Below, in pieces: positions 28,085-36,632 of a stretch of 64,000 bases of DNA. Numbering within the stretch: the first letter of the stretch is position 1; every line of letters begins with the position of its first letter. The DNA is from Sphingomonas jinjuensis (GTDB lineage: Bacteria; Pseudomonadota; Alphaproteobacteria; Sphingomonadales; Sphingomonadaceae): positions 124,001 to 188,000 of the forward strand of contig NZ_JACIEV010000007.1 of NCBI RefSeq assembly GCF_014197105.1, written 5' to 3'. The notes under the pieces were generated by a model. The model did no database searches and had not been told where the DNA came from. It saw only the letters and a list, made by a program, of their open reading frames with translations. A program made the translations under genes and the position numbers.

Positions 28085-28855
28085 ATGCTGTCGACGATCA
28101 AGAAGTTCGTGCCGAAGTCGATCAAGCACGAAATCCGCAGCGCGTTGCTGCGGCGCAAGTCGACGCGTGATTACGAGACGCTATACGAGAACCACGCTCG
28201 CGAACTGGCGCCGGGCAGCTCAATCGGCGACGGCGATTTCGACCTGATCGGGCGGCTGGAACTTGCGCTGTTGAAGGAAGCGGGCATGACGGCGACGAGC
28301 ACGCTCGTCGACTTTGGCTGCGGCACCGGGCGGCTGGCGGTTCATGCGGTGCCGGCGTTGAATCAGGGCAAGTATGTTGGTATCGACATCTCTCCGACGA
28401 TGCTCGCGTATTGCCGCACCGCGATCGGCGCTGCCGAAGCGGAAGTCGTGCTGTGGCATCAGACCGACGAGAATTTTGCGCTCGCCGACGCTAGCGTCGA
28501 TTATATCTGCGCCTTCTCGGTCTTCACGCATATGGAGCATGAGGACACGTTCCGGTATCTGCGCTCGGCGCGGCGGATTGTGCGCGAGGGCGGCGCCTTT
28601 GTGGCATCCTGCCTGCCGATGACGCTGTCCGAAGCGCGACGCATCTTTCTCGACGAGGCGAACCTCGATTCCGTCGCGCGCTGGGGCCACGTCCGCAACA
28701 TTACCACCACCAGGGAGATGATGGAGGTAGTCGCGACGATGGCCGGGTGGCGTGTCGAGCGTTGGTATGACGGCGATCAGGACAACATCACCGATCCCAT
28801 GACGGGTAAGCGCCACGGACTGGGCCAGTCGACGCTGGTGCTCCGCCCCGCCTGA
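28085..28855 (+). CDS. Class I SAM-dependent methyltransferase
   Basis: The 256-residue protein has the SAM-binding motif I TLVDFGCGTGRLAVHA at about residues 75-90, an acidic motif II (YVGIDISPTML), and IVREGGAFVASC. The fold is that of small-molecule methyltransferases of the UbiE/Methyltransf-11/25 type. Substrate is unknown. The 187-bp gap before it has a partial type F repeat (CCGGTTCAAGACCGGGATGACG) and no gene. The downstream TonB-like gene converges on it. Confidence 0.8.
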   Translation: MLSTIKKFVPKSIKHEIRSALLRRKSTRDYETLYENHARELAPGSSIGDGDFDLIGRLELALLKEAGMTATSTLVDFGCGTGRLAVHAVPALNQGKYVGIDISPTMLAYCRTAIGAAEAEVVLWHQTDENFALADASVDYICAFSVFTHMEHEDTFRYLRSARRIVREGGAFVASCLPMTLSEARRIFLDEANLDSVARWGHVRNITTTREMMEVVATMAGWRVERWYDGDQDNITDPMTGKRHGLGQSTLVLRPA

Positions 28856-28865
28856 TCCTTGTGGA

Positions 28866-29633
28866 TCAGCGCCGGCCCTTGAAGGTGATGGGGATCATCA
28901 CGGGCAGATCGGCGGCGTCACGGCCATTGATGCGGTTGGGGCGGATGCGGAAGGTGCGCGAGAGGCGGAGTGCGGCGTCGGCGAAGCCGATGCCCTTGGG
29001 TGTCTCGACCACGGCGATGCAGCGATCGGGGTGGCCCGGGCGACGAACCGCGCAGGCGAGCAATACCTCGCCGCCGATGCCGAGCCTGACGGCCTCGCGC
29101 GGCCAATAGCGATTGATGACCGCATCGCTGGGATAGGCGATCCAGTCGGCGCGCTGGAAGCGCTGTGGGGCGCCACCGTCGGCCCTCTCGCCATTGCCTG
29201 CGCCGCTGCCGGTGCCCATGCCCTGGCCGCCGTCGCCGCTTGGCGATCCGACGCCGGTGGCTACCGGAGCGGCGGAGAGCGGCGGGACGGGTGGCGCGTC
29301 GATCGTCGCGGTGGCCCTGACGGCGGCGGGCGCGGGGGCATCGATCGCCACGCGGGTCGGTGCTGCCGGTGCGAGATGGCCGCCCGCGGCCCGTGGCGTC
29401 GCCACCTCGGCGGGCTGGGCGGGCCGCTCGTGTGGTGGCGGGCTGATCTCGGGCGGTAGCGGCGGCGGGGCGAGGTCGGGGGTTACGTCGAAGACGGTCA
29501 GCGCCGGCGCCTCGTTCGGGCGAAGCGGCGCGATGCCGGTGGAGAGCGCCAGGACGATCAGGCCGGCGTGGACCGCCAGCGTCGCAGCGCTCGCGCGCAG
29601 CCGTTGGCTCGTCGTCAACTCGCCGTAGCGCAT
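28866..29633 (-). CDS. TonB-like energy transducer protein
   Basis: The 255-residue protein has one N-terminal membrane segment (AATLAVHAGLIVLALSTG), a long proline- and alanine-rich periplasmic spacer, and a C-terminal TonB-fold domain (VINRYWPREAVRLGIGGEVL with a later GIGFADAALRLSRTFRIRP). It likely couples proton-motive force to outer-membrane receptors such as the one at 11661, although partners are not defined. ExbB/ExbD are not adjacent. Confidence 0.8.
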   Translation of the reverse strand: MRYGELTTSQRLRASAATLAVHAGLIVLALSTGIAPLRPNEAPALTVFDVTPDLAPPPLPPEISPPPHERPAQPAEVATPRAAGGHLAPAAPTRVAIDAPAPAAVRATATIDAPPVPPLSAAPVATGVGSPSGDGGQGMGTGSGAGNGERADGGAPQRFQRADWIAYPSDAVINRYWPREAVRLGIGGEVLLACAVRRPGHPDRCIAVVETPKGIGFADAALRLSRTFRIRPNRINGRDAADLPVMIPITFKGRR

Positions 29634-29763
29634 GGTTGTTCGCTCTCCGCGAGGGGATGCTAATCCACGTTCGATTGGCCGACAAGCGATGCCGCTGCGC
29701 GTTGAGGCTTGCCCTCGGCTGCGCTATCGGCATCATACAGTCAGGGAGTGACAAAGGACCGAA

Positions 29764-30222
29764 ATGCGGGGGCAAATTCTAGGCGTGGATACGCGGACCG
29801 GCGATGGCGTGGTCGCTGGGGACGATGGCCAGCGCTATCGGTTCAAACCGGCGGACTGGGCAGATCGCGGCGAGCCGGCGATCGGACTGAAGGTCGATTT
29901 CGACGTCGAGGAAGGCCGGGCGACGAGCATCTTCCCGTTGCCGAGCGATCGGGCGCCGGTACCGGCGGGGGTGACCGCAGTCGCCGCGCCGCCGGTCTAT
30001 AACGACCGCAACAAGATCGTAGCGGCGGTGCTCGCCTTCTTCCTGGGCACGCTGGGCGTTCACCGTTTCTATCTGGGGCGGAACGGGTCGGCGGTGCTGA
30101 TGCTGGTATTGTCGATCACGGTGCTGGGCCTGCTCATCACCGGGCCGTGGGCGCTGATCGACATGATCCGCTATCTGCTGATGTCGGATCGGGAATTTGC
30201 GGAGCGCTACCCACGGCGCTGA
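29764..30222 (+). CDS. TM2 domain membrane protein
   Basis: The 152-residue protein has an N-terminal soluble stretch (QILGVDTRTGDGVVAGDDG, resembling a small cold-shock-like or OB-type strand set) and a C-terminal TM2 domain. The latter consists of two membrane segments around GTLGVHRFYLGR and TGPWALIDMIRYLL. TM2 proteins are inner-membrane proteins of unclear function. Confidence 0.85.
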   Translation: MRGQILGVDTRTGDGVVAGDDGQRYRFKPADWADRGEPAIGLKVDFDVEEGRATSIFPLPSDRAPVPAGVTAVAAPPVYNDRNKIVAAVLAFFLGTLGVHRFYLGRNGSAVLMLVLSITVLGLLITGPWALIDMIRYLLMSDREFAERYPRR

Positions 30223-30239
30223 CCGCCCCACGGGCTTGG

Positions 30240-30263
30240 CCGCCCCCTCTTGCGAGAGGGCGG
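30240..30263. terminator. GC-rich hairpin between convergent genes
   Basis: CCCTCT and AGAGGG flank the loop TGCG, with extra GC pairs (CCG/CGG) outside a two-base bulge. It lies between the TM2 gene stop and the stop of the small minus-strand gene, so it could end both transcripts. There is no T-run, so an intrinsic terminator is uncertain. Confidence 0.4.
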
Positions 30264-30276
30264 TCGCGCCGGGGCG

Positions 30277-30363
30277 TCAGAGGGTGGTGATCACCATGCC
30301 GACCACCAGCGCCTGGGCCGCGATCGCCAGCAGCGAGCTGGCCGCGGTCTCAAACATGCGCAT
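30277..30363 (-). CDS. Small hydrophobic protein, 28 residues
   Basis: The minus strand has a strong ribosome binding site (AGGAG, nine bases before ATG at 30363) and a 28-codon frame, MRMFETAASSLLAIAAQALV followed by VGMVITTL. It is a single hydrophobic helix with a short polar N-terminus. A second ATG at 30357 is poorly spaced from AGGAG, supporting the first. No family was recognised. The strong start signal and hydrophobic content argue for a real small membrane protein. Confidence 0.55.
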   Translation of the reverse strand: MRMFETAASSLLAIAAQALVVGMVITTL

Positions 30364-30521
30364 GTGAATGGTCTCCTGCCGGAGAAATATCCGGCATAGG
30401 CCATGTGGTGGATGTTACCCGAACACGCAATATTGTTGCTTGCGCGTGCAATTGCGTTATTTGCACTTAAGGTTTTTGTGCGGGATGGTCAGCGGGTTAG
30501 GGTGCGTTCTTTTCCCGAATT

Positions 30522-30618
30522 CCGCCATCCCCGCGAGGGCGGGGGTCCATAGTCGCTGAACATCGTGGGATCCACGCGCACCTGCGACTATGGATTCCCG
30601 CCTTCGCGGGAATGACGG
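30522..30618. repeat. Type A palindromic intergenic repeat
   Basis: The left arm CCATCCCCGCGAGGGCGGGG and right arm CGACTATGGATTCCCGCCTT with GCGGGAATGACGG are inverted. The central segment resembles the copy at 2378-2473. It lies just after the purB stop. The rest of the 30364-30627 gap has an AT-richer stretch (about 30420-30475), where a promoter for the small gene is possible, but no gene. Confidence 0.85.
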
Positions 30619-30627
30619 GGTGAGGCG

Positions 30628-31944
30628 TCAGGCCTGGCCGAACACGCGGTCGAAGATCGTGTCGACGTGCTTGTAGTGATAGCCGAGGTCGAAGCGTGCC
30701 TCGATCTCCTCGGGAGACAGCGCGGCGGCGACTTCGGGGTCGGCCTTCAGCAGTTCCATCAGCGACAGCTGGCCGTCCGATTCCCACACCTTCATCGCGT
30801 TGCGCTGGACGAGGCGATAGGCGTCCTCGCGGCTGACACCGGCCTGGGTGAGCGCGAGCAGCACGCGTTGCGAATGGACGAGGCCGCCCATCCGGTCGAG
30901 GTTGCGCTGCATCCGCTCAGGATACACGACCAGCTTGTCCATGACGCCGGTCAGGCGGGCGAGCGCGAAGTCGAGCGTGATCGTCGCATCGGGGCCGATG
31001 TAGCGCTCGACCGACGAATGGCTGATGTCGCGCTCATGCCACAGCGCGACATTCTCCAGCGCCGGCGTGACATAGCCGCGGACCATGCGGGCGAGGCCGG
31101 TGAGGTTCTCGGTCAGCACGGGGTTGCGCTTGTGCGGCATCGCCGACGAACCCTTCTGACCGGGCGAGAAATATTCCTCGGCCTCGAGCACCTCGGTGCG
31201 CTGGAGGTGGCGGACCTCGGTCGCGAGGCGTTCGATCGACGAGGCGATGACGCCGAGGGTGGCGAAATACATCGCGTGGCGATCGCGCGGAATGACCTGA
31301 GTCGAGACGGGCTCGACGGTGAGGCCCATCTTCTCGGCGACGTAGCGTTCGACGGATGGATCGATGTTGGCGAAGGTGCCGACCGCGCCCGAGATGGCGC
31401 AGGTGGCGATATCGGCGCGGGCGGCGATCAGGCGCGTCTTGGCGCGATCGAACTCGGCATAAGCCTCCGCCATCTTCAGGCCGAAGGTGACGGGCTCCGC
31501 GTGAATGCCGTGGCTGCGGCCGATCGTTGGCGTCAGCTTATGCTCCATCGCGCGGCGCTTGAGCACGACCAGCAGCGCGTCGAGGTCGGCGAGCAGGATG
31601 TCGCTCGCGCGCGCCAGCTGAACCGCGAGGCAGGTGTCGAGCACGTCGGACGACGTCATGCCCTGATGGAGAAAGCGCGCCTCCGGCCCGGTGCGTTCGG
31701 AGACGTGGGTTAGGAAGGCGATGACGTCGTGCTTCGTCTCCGCCTCGATCGCGTCGATGCGGTCGATATCGAACGGGCCGGCGTCGGCGTCGGCGTCCCA
31801 GATGCGCTTGGCCGCGTCCTTCGGCACGACGCCGAGTTCGGCGAGCGCGTCGGTGGCGTGCGCCTCGATCTCGAACCAGATGCGGAAGCGGCTTTCCGGC
31901 GTCCAGATCGCGGTCATGGGGGCTCGCGAATAGCGCGGGATCAT
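30628..31944 (-). CDS. purB: Adenylosuccinate lyase
   Basis: The 438-residue enzyme cleaves SAICAR to AICAR and adenylosuccinate to AMP in purine synthesis. The fumarase/aspartase superfamily signature SSAMPHKRNPVLTENLTG is intact. HQGMTSSDVLDT and EAEEYFSPGQKG flank the active site. Length and the N-terminal MIPRYSRAPMTAIW match bacterial PurB. The gene is monocistronic. Confidence 0.97.
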   Translation of the reverse strand: MIPRYSRAPMTAIWTPESRFRIWFEIEAHATDALAELGVVPKDAAKRIWDADADAGPFDIDRIDAIEAETKHDVIAFLTHVSERTGPEARFLHQGMTSSDVLDTCLAVQLARASDILLADLDALLVVLKRRAMEHKLTPTIGRSHGIHAEPVTFGLKMAEAYAEFDRAKTRLIAARADIATCAISGAVGTFANIDPSVERYVAEKMGLTVEPVSTQVIPRDRHAMYFATLGVIASSIERLATEVRHLQRTEVLEAEEYFSPGQKGSSAMPHKRNPVLTENLTGLARMVRGYVTPALENVALWHERDISHSSVERYIGPDATITLDFALARLTGVMDKLVVYPERMQRNLDRMGGLVHSQRVLLALTQAGVSREDAYRLVQRNAMKVWESDGQLSLMELLKADPEVAAALSPEEIEARFDLGYHYKHVDTIFDRVFGQA

Positions 31945-32062
31945 CGGGCAGGCTCCGTGGCAGGGATAGAGAGTCGGGCGCGCGTTAGCAGCGGGAGGGC
32001 TGCCCCTACAAATCGTAACCGTTCGTGGTCATAATGAGGGGGTGTTCGAACGGAGAAAGATC

Positions 32063-32536
32063 ATGCGTCGCGTAGCCCTGTCGGCCGGTGCCCTGTTGTT
32101 CGCGAGCCCGGTGGCGGCGCAGCAACTTCCGATCTCACCGCTGGCCGGTGGGCGCGTCATGCCGACGCAGCCGCTGGCCACGACGACGGGGGCGACCGCG
32201 TCGAGCCGGATGAAGCCGGGCGCGGCGCTGGAGACGGGGCCGATGCGGCCGGCGATGGCCGGCGGCTTGCTGGCCGATGGCGCGGTGCTGAAGGACGCGG
32301 ATGCCAGGGACGCCAAGGATGCTAAGGGTGCCAAGACCGCCGGGCTGGTGAAGAAGAAGCCTGCGGCGGCGCTGGGTGCGACGCTGGTTACCGACGATCC
32401 TGCTACCGCGAGCGCGAGCGCGGCGGCGGACAAGATCCCGGATATCGATCCCGGCGCGTCACCGGGCGATCGACGGCCGACCGCCGTGGTGGTGCGGCGG
32501 CCCGCCCCGGTGGCGGGGCCGAAGCGGCAGAAGTGA
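32063..32536 (+). CDS. Hypothetical secreted alanine/lysine-rich protein
   Basis: The 157-residue product has a clear signal peptide (MRRVALSAGALLFASPVAAQ). It is followed by a low-complexity region with an acidic/basic repeat (KDADARDAKDAKGAKTAG), a lysine run and a proline- and arginine-rich tail. I recognise no domain. The ATG at 32063 follows GGAG with good spacing. A GTG at 32042 is in frame but yields no better signal. It faces a type D repeat and the convergent ligase gene. Confidence 0.55.
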   Translation: MRRVALSAGALLFASPVAAQQLPISPLAGGRVMPTQPLATTTGATASSRMKPGAALETGPMRPAMAGGLLADGAVLKDADARDAKDAKGAKTAGLVKKKPAAALGATLVTDDPATASASAAADKIPDIDPGASPGDRRPTAVVVRRPAPVAGPKRQK

Positions 32537-32550
32537 GGCGTTAGACCCGG

Positions 32551-32618
32551 GCCACCCTCACCCTTCCCTCTCCCGGCGGGACAGGGAGGGAAGCGCGAAG
32601 CGCCGGAAGGGTGAGGAT
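32551..32618. repeat. Type D inverted repeat between convergent genes
   Basis: The arms CACCCTCACCCTTCC and GGAAGGGTGAGG enclose CCTCTCCCGGCGGGACAGG and GCGCGAAGCGC-type hairpins. It lies between the stops of the secreted protein and the acyl-AMP ligase. Confidence 0.8.
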
Positions 32619-32625
32619 GTGGCGG

Positions 32626-34368
32626 TTACGCCGCGATGTCGTAGGGTTTGATGTCGCCGTTGAGGTAAAGGTTGCGGGCCTTGGCGCGGCTGAGCTTGCC
32701 CGAGCTGGTGCGCGGCAGCGTGCGGGGCGGGATCAGCTCGATCACGCAATTCATGCCGGTCACCGCGCGAACGCGCTCGCGGATTTCGTCTCGCAGGCGG
32801 GTGCGCTCGCCATCGTCGAGGCTGCGGCACTGGACGAGGACGGCGGGCGTCTCTTCGCCCGACGGCGTGGTGATCGCGAAGGCGGCGATGTCGCCGGCCT
32901 TGAACCCGGGCAGCTGCTCGACCGCCCATTCGATGTCCTGCGGCCAATGATTGCGGCCGTTGACGATGATCATGTCCTTGGCGCGGCCGACGATGTAGAT
33001 GTAGCCGTCGGACATATAGCCCATGTCGCCGGTGTCGAGCCAGCCGTCGACCAGGCAGGCATCGGTCGCCGCCTGATCCCGGAAATAGCCGACCATGACG
33101 CTGGGGCCGCGGCACCAGACCTTGCCGATCGCGCCCGAGGGAAGCGGCGTGCCGTCTTCCTCGCGGACCTCGATCTCCATGTCGCGCACGGGCTTGCCGC
33201 AGTTGACGATCGCGCGGAAGCGCTGCGGCCGGGGCCCATCGTTGCCGCCCAGGTCGCCGCCGCCCGACAGCTGGGTCTCTTCGACCAGCTCGACGCGGAT
33301 GCCCTCGCCCGGCGGCATCAGCGAGACGGCGAGCGTCGCTTCGGCGAGGCCGTAGCTCGGCAGGAAGGCGGATGCGTTGAAGCCGGCGTCGGCGAAGGCG
33401 TCGACGAACGCCTGCATCACGTCGGGACGGATCATGTCGGCGCCGTTGCCGGCGACGCGCCAGCGCGACAGGTCGAAGCGGTCGGCGGCCTTGGTCTGCG
33501 ACGACATGCGGCGCGCGCAGATGTCGTAGCCGAAGGTCGGTGAATAAGAGAGCGACGTCCCCGGATGGCGGCTGATGAGGTCGAGCCATGCCAGCGGTCG
33601 GCGCGCGAAATCCTCGGTCTTCAGATAGTCGACCGACACCTGGTTGGCGATCGGTGACAGGAAGCAGCCGACCAGACCCATGTCGTGATACCAGGGCAGC
33701 CAGCTGATGCAGCGATCCTCGCCGTCGATCGCCATGCCGTGGGCGTGCGCGGCAAGATTGTTGAGCAGCGCGTGGTGGGTGATCGCGACGCCGTGTGGAA
33801 AGCGCGTCGAGCCGCTGGAATATTGAAGATAGGCGATCGCCTGACCGTCCGCCTGCGGCAGCTCCGCCGCTGGGGCATCGCGCGTGGCGAATTCGGACCA
33901 ATCGACCCCGGTCGTACCGACGAGCCGCGCCGCCTCGGCCGCCATCGGCGCGAGTTCGGGCGGGTAGATCAGCATCACCGGCTCGCAGCTGGCGAGCTGG
34001 ACGCGCAGCTGCTCGATATAGCTGTCGCGGCCGCCGAACGAGGTCGGCAGCGGCAGCGGCACCGGCCACGCGCCGGCATAAACCGCGCCGAAGAAGAGCG
34101 CGGCGAATTCGGCGCCCGTCTCGGCGACGAGGGCGACGCGATCCTCGGGCTTCACCCCGGCGGCGATCAGGCGGCGCGCGGCGGCGAGCGCATCGTCGCG
34201 CAGCTCGGCAAAGGGGTAGGGACGGCTGAGCGTGCCACGCGCGTCGTGGAAGTTGAGCCCGCGCGTGCCGCCGGCAGCATAGTCCAGTGCTTCGCCAAGG
34301 GTGGCGAAATCGGCATAGCGACGCGGCAGTGCGTCGAGCGTCGGGGTAGCCTTGAGCGGCTCGTTCAT
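32626..34368 (-). CDS. Fatty acyl-AMP ligase-like AMP-binding enzyme
   Basis: The 580-residue ANL-superfamily ligase has the ATP loop YSSGSTRFPHGVAITH, typical of the FAAL/FadD32-like branch (STR in place of STG). It is followed by GLAEATLAVSLMPPGEG, WLDTGDMGYMSDGYIYIVG and RTLPRTSSGKLSRAKARN with the catalytic lysine. FAALs activate fatty acids for transfer to acyl carriers. No polyketide synthase or acyl carrier gene is adjacent. The ATG at 34368 is preceded by AGGGACG. A longer frame upstream is not similar to the family. Confidence 0.85.
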   Translation of the reverse strand: MNEPLKATPTLDALPRRYADFATLGEALDYAAGGTRGLNFHDARGTLSRPYPFAELRDDALAAARRLIAAGVKPEDRVALVAETGAEFAALFFGAVYAGAWPVPLPLPTSFGGRDSYIEQLRVQLASCEPVMLIYPPELAPMAAEAARLVGTTGVDWSEFATRDAPAAELPQADGQAIAYLQYSSGSTRFPHGVAITHHALLNNLAAHAHGMAIDGEDRCISWLPWYHDMGLVGCFLSPIANQVSVDYLKTEDFARRPLAWLDLISRHPGTSLSYSPTFGYDICARRMSSQTKAADRFDLSRWRVAGNGADMIRPDVMQAFVDAFADAGFNASAFLPSYGLAEATLAVSLMPPGEGIRVELVEETQLSGGGDLGGNDGPRPQRFRAIVNCGKPVRDMEIEVREEDGTPLPSGAIGKVWCRGPSVMVGYFRDQAATDACLVDGWLDTGDMGYMSDGYIYIVGRAKDMIIVNGRNHWPQDIEWAVEQLPGFKAGDIAAFAITTPSGEETPAVLVQCRSLDDGERTRLRDEIRERVRAVTGMNCVIELIPPRTLPRTSSGKLSRAKARNLYLNGDIKPYDIAA

Positions 34369-34469
34369 CAATTCGTCCCTTGTCCGGCCGCTTGACGCGG
34401 CTTCGTCAACCTCGCCTTGTCGCTGCTCCGCACGTTCAAATCGCGGTACGACTGTGGCAACAAGATGGC

Positions 34470-35042
34470 GTGACCACTCGCCGAGACCGCCCGATCCCCC
34501 CGCTGGATGCGCCCGCCCTGGAGCGGATGGCGCTGCGCTATGTCGAACGCTTTGCGACGACGCGGGGAAAACTAGCCGATTATCTAAGGCGTAAGGTGCG
34601 TGAGCGGGGCTGGGCGGGCGAGCAGCCGGCCGATCCGGTGGCGCTGGCGGAGCGGATGGCGGCGCTCGGCTATGTCGACGATCGTGCCTATGCCGAGATG
34701 AAGGCGGCGGCGCTGACCCGCCGCGGACTGGGAACGCGGCGCGTGGCGGTGGCGCTGAAGGTCGCGCGGATCGACGCGGACGCGGCGGCGGAAGCGACCG
34801 ATGCGGTCGCCGGCGAGGCGCGGCGCGCGGCGATCGTCTTTGCCCGGCGGCGGCGGCTGGGGCCGTTCGGCGCGCCGCCGGCGGATCGGGCGGCGCGCGA
34901 ACGCCAGGTGGCGGCAATGTTGCGTGCCGGCCACTCGATGACGCTGGCGCGAATGATCGTCGACGCCAAGGCGCCACTCGACCCCGACGATCCCGATGAA
35001 GAGGCACTGCAAAACCGTTGCGATGACGACGAAGCGTGCTAG
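34470..35042 (+). CDS. recX: Regulatory protein RecX
   Basis: The 190-residue RecX modulates RecA filaments. It starts at a GTG at 34470 and contains the three-helix repeats with family signatures LRYVERFATTRGKLADYLRR and MAALGYVDDRAYAEMKAAAL. An RNA-helix-like tail (DDPDEEALQ) ends it. It is not next to recA here. The double cold-shock gene begins six bases after its stop. No SOS box was seen in front of it. Confidence 0.88.
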   Translation: MTTRRDRPIPPLDAPALERMALRYVERFATTRGKLADYLRRKVRERGWAGEQPADPVALAERMAALGYVDDRAYAEMKAAALTRRGLGTRRVAVALKVARIDADAAAEATDAVAGEARRAAIVFARRRRLGPFGAPPADRAARERQVAAMLRAGHSMTLARMIVDAKAPLDPDDPDEEALQNRCDDDEAC

Positions 35043-35048
35043 CAAGGC

Positions 35049-35636
35049 ATGACAGGGGTGAGTGACATGCGTAGCGAGCCGCAAGAGGGAGCGGACGAGC
35101 GTGACGGTGAGGTAATGCCCGCCGACGCGATCGTCGTGAGTGGCACGATCAAATGGTTCGATGTGACACGTGGCTTCGGCTTCGCGGTCGCCGACGACCC
35201 GTCGGTCGGCGACGTGCTGATTCATTTCTCCGTCCTGCAACCGCACGGCCGCCGCAGCCTGCCCGAAGGCGCGCGTGTCGAAACGGTGGCGGTGCAGCGC
35301 GGCCGCGGCTTTCAGGCGCGCGCGGTCACCGCGATCGACCTGTCGCAGGCCGCCGACGAGGCGCCGCGCACGTCGCGCCGCCCCGACCGGATCGATCCGG
35401 TGACGCTGATCGACGCCGCGGGCCCGTTCGAAGCGACGCGGGTGAAGTGGTTCAACCGCTTACGCGGTTATGGCTTCCTGGTACGCGAGAGCGACGGCAG
35501 CGACGTCTTCGTGCATATGGAAACGCTGCGGCGCGCGGGCTTCGCCGGGGTCGAGCCGGAACAGCCGCTGTCGGCGCGGATCGTCGACGGACGCAAGGGG
35601 CCGCTGGCGGTGGTGGTCGAGGGGCCGGCGGCGTGA
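35049..35636 (+). CDS. Double cold-shock domain protein
   Basis: The 195-residue protein has two nucleic-acid-binding OB folds, with RNP1/RNP2-like signatures [19 protein letters not shown] and [19 protein letters not shown], joined by a charged linker. Such tandem-domain proteins occur in alphaproteobacteria (Caulobacter CspC/CspD-like) and likely act as RNA chaperones. The start could also be at 35067, where GGGGTGAG precedes an in-frame ATG. It overlaps the DUF192 gene by four bases (GTGA). Confidence 0.93.
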   Translation: MTGVSDMRSEPQEGADERDGEVMPADAIVVSGTIKWFDVTRGFGFAVADDPSVGDVLIHFSVLQPHGRRSLPEGARVETVAVQRGRGFQARAVTAIDLSQAADEAPRTSRRPDRIDPVTLIDAAGPFEATRVKWFNRLRGYGFLVRESDGSDVFVHMETLRRAGFAGVEPEQPLSARIVDGRKGPLAVVVEGPAA

Positions 35637-36139
35637 AGCGGGTCGCGACGCTGGCCGGGCTCGCGCTGCTGCTGGCGGGATGCCAGGGGGCAAGCGACGC
35701 GAACATGAGTGTTGCGGCCGAGGCGGACGGCGGCGACGCCGCTGCGACGGCGCGCCTCGCGGTCACCATCGAGGGCAGCGGCGGCCGCCATGTCTTCTCC
35801 GTCGAACGCGCACGCACGCCTGAGGAGCAGGCGCGCGGGCTGATGTACCGCACCGACCTGACCCCGAACGGCGGGATGCTGTTCTATCCCTATCCGGCCG
35901 CGGGCGGCGGGCCGCAGGTCGCGAATTTCTGGATGAAGAACACGCCGACGCCGCTCGACATCATCTTCATCCGCGCCGACGGCACGATCGCGCGGATCGC
36001 CGAGAACACGGTGCCGTTTTCGGAAGATCCGGTGACGTCGAACGAACCGGTGGCCGCCGTGCTGGAGATCGTCGGTGGCCGCGCGGCGGAACTGGGTATT
36101 GGCGAGGGCGACAAGGTGAGCTGGCCGGGGCGGCGGTAA
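35633..36139 (+). CDS. DUF192 family lipoprotein
   Basis: The 168-residue product has a GTG start overlapping the preceding stop. A lipoprotein signal ([11 protein letters not shown]) is followed by the DUF192 domain: [40 protein letters not shown] and [14 protein letters not shown]. It is predicted periplasmic. No enzymatic activity is established for DUF192. Confidence 0.9.
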   Translation: MKRVATLAGLALLLAGCQGASDANMSVAAEADGGDAAATARLAVTIEGSGGRHVFSVERARTPEEQARGLMYRTDLTPNGGMLFYPYPAAGGGPQVANFWMKNTPTPLDIIFIRADGTIARIAENTVPFSEDPVTSNEPVAAVLEIVGGRAAELGIGEGDKVSWPGRR

Positions 36140-36236
36140 ACCCCAGCGCCCCGTCACCCCGCGTCAAGTCTTGGAGTGACGGACGGAGGCGCCTTGGTTA
36201 TTGCCCGTCCCGCCGTCGCGCGGTAAGCGCGCTGGC

Positions 36237-36632
36237 ATGGGCATCAACCTCAATCCCTTTACGTGGTGGAACGGCGCCAGCTGGGGCACCGTCCTCTACG
36301 GGCTTCGCGGCAAGACGCAGGTGGGCGAGGACTCGCTCGGCAATGTCTATTGGGAGGGCGGCAAGGACACCGCCGGCCGGCCGCGGCGCTGGGTGATCTA
36401 TGTCGGCTCGAACGACGCCAGCCGGGTGCCGCCCGAATGGTTCAGCTGGCTGCACCACCAGATCGACGACGTGCCGTCGAAGGCGCTGCCGCCCGAGCGC
36501 AAGTGGGAAAAGCCCGCGATCCCGAACATGACCGGCACCGCGCTCGCCTATCGGCCGCCCGGCGCGCTGGAGAAGGGCGGTCATCGCGCCGCGGCGACCG
36601 GCGACTACGAAGCCTGGACGCCCGAGGGATGA
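36237..36632 (+). CDS. NDUFA12-type accessory subunit of NADH:ubiquinone oxidoreductase
   Basis: The 132-residue protein contains GTVLYGLRGKTQVGEDSLGN, YWEGGKDTAGRPRRWVIYVG and PPEWFSWLHHQIDDVP, which identify the B17.2/NDUFA12 complex I assembly and accessory subunit retained in alphaproteobacteria. It acts at the membrane-peripheral arm interface. It is not within a nuo operon. The stop overlaps the start of the DUF2155 gene (ATGA). Confidence 0.93.
   Translation: MGINLNPFTWWNGASWGTVLYGLRGKTQVGEDSLGNVYWEGGKDTAGRPRRWVIYVGSNDASRVPPEWFSWLHHQIDDVPSKALPPERKWEKPAIPNMTGTALAYRPPGALEKGGHRAAATGDYEAWTPEG

Noticed and set aside
30240..30618. Possible CRISPR or tandem repeat region
   Set aside because: The repeats are single inverted elements without regular spacers or direct-repeat periodicity.
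34369..35007. Long N-terminal extension of the acyl-AMP ligase frame
   Set aside because: It is a proline- and arginine-rich shadow of recX; the family begins at the ATG at 34368.
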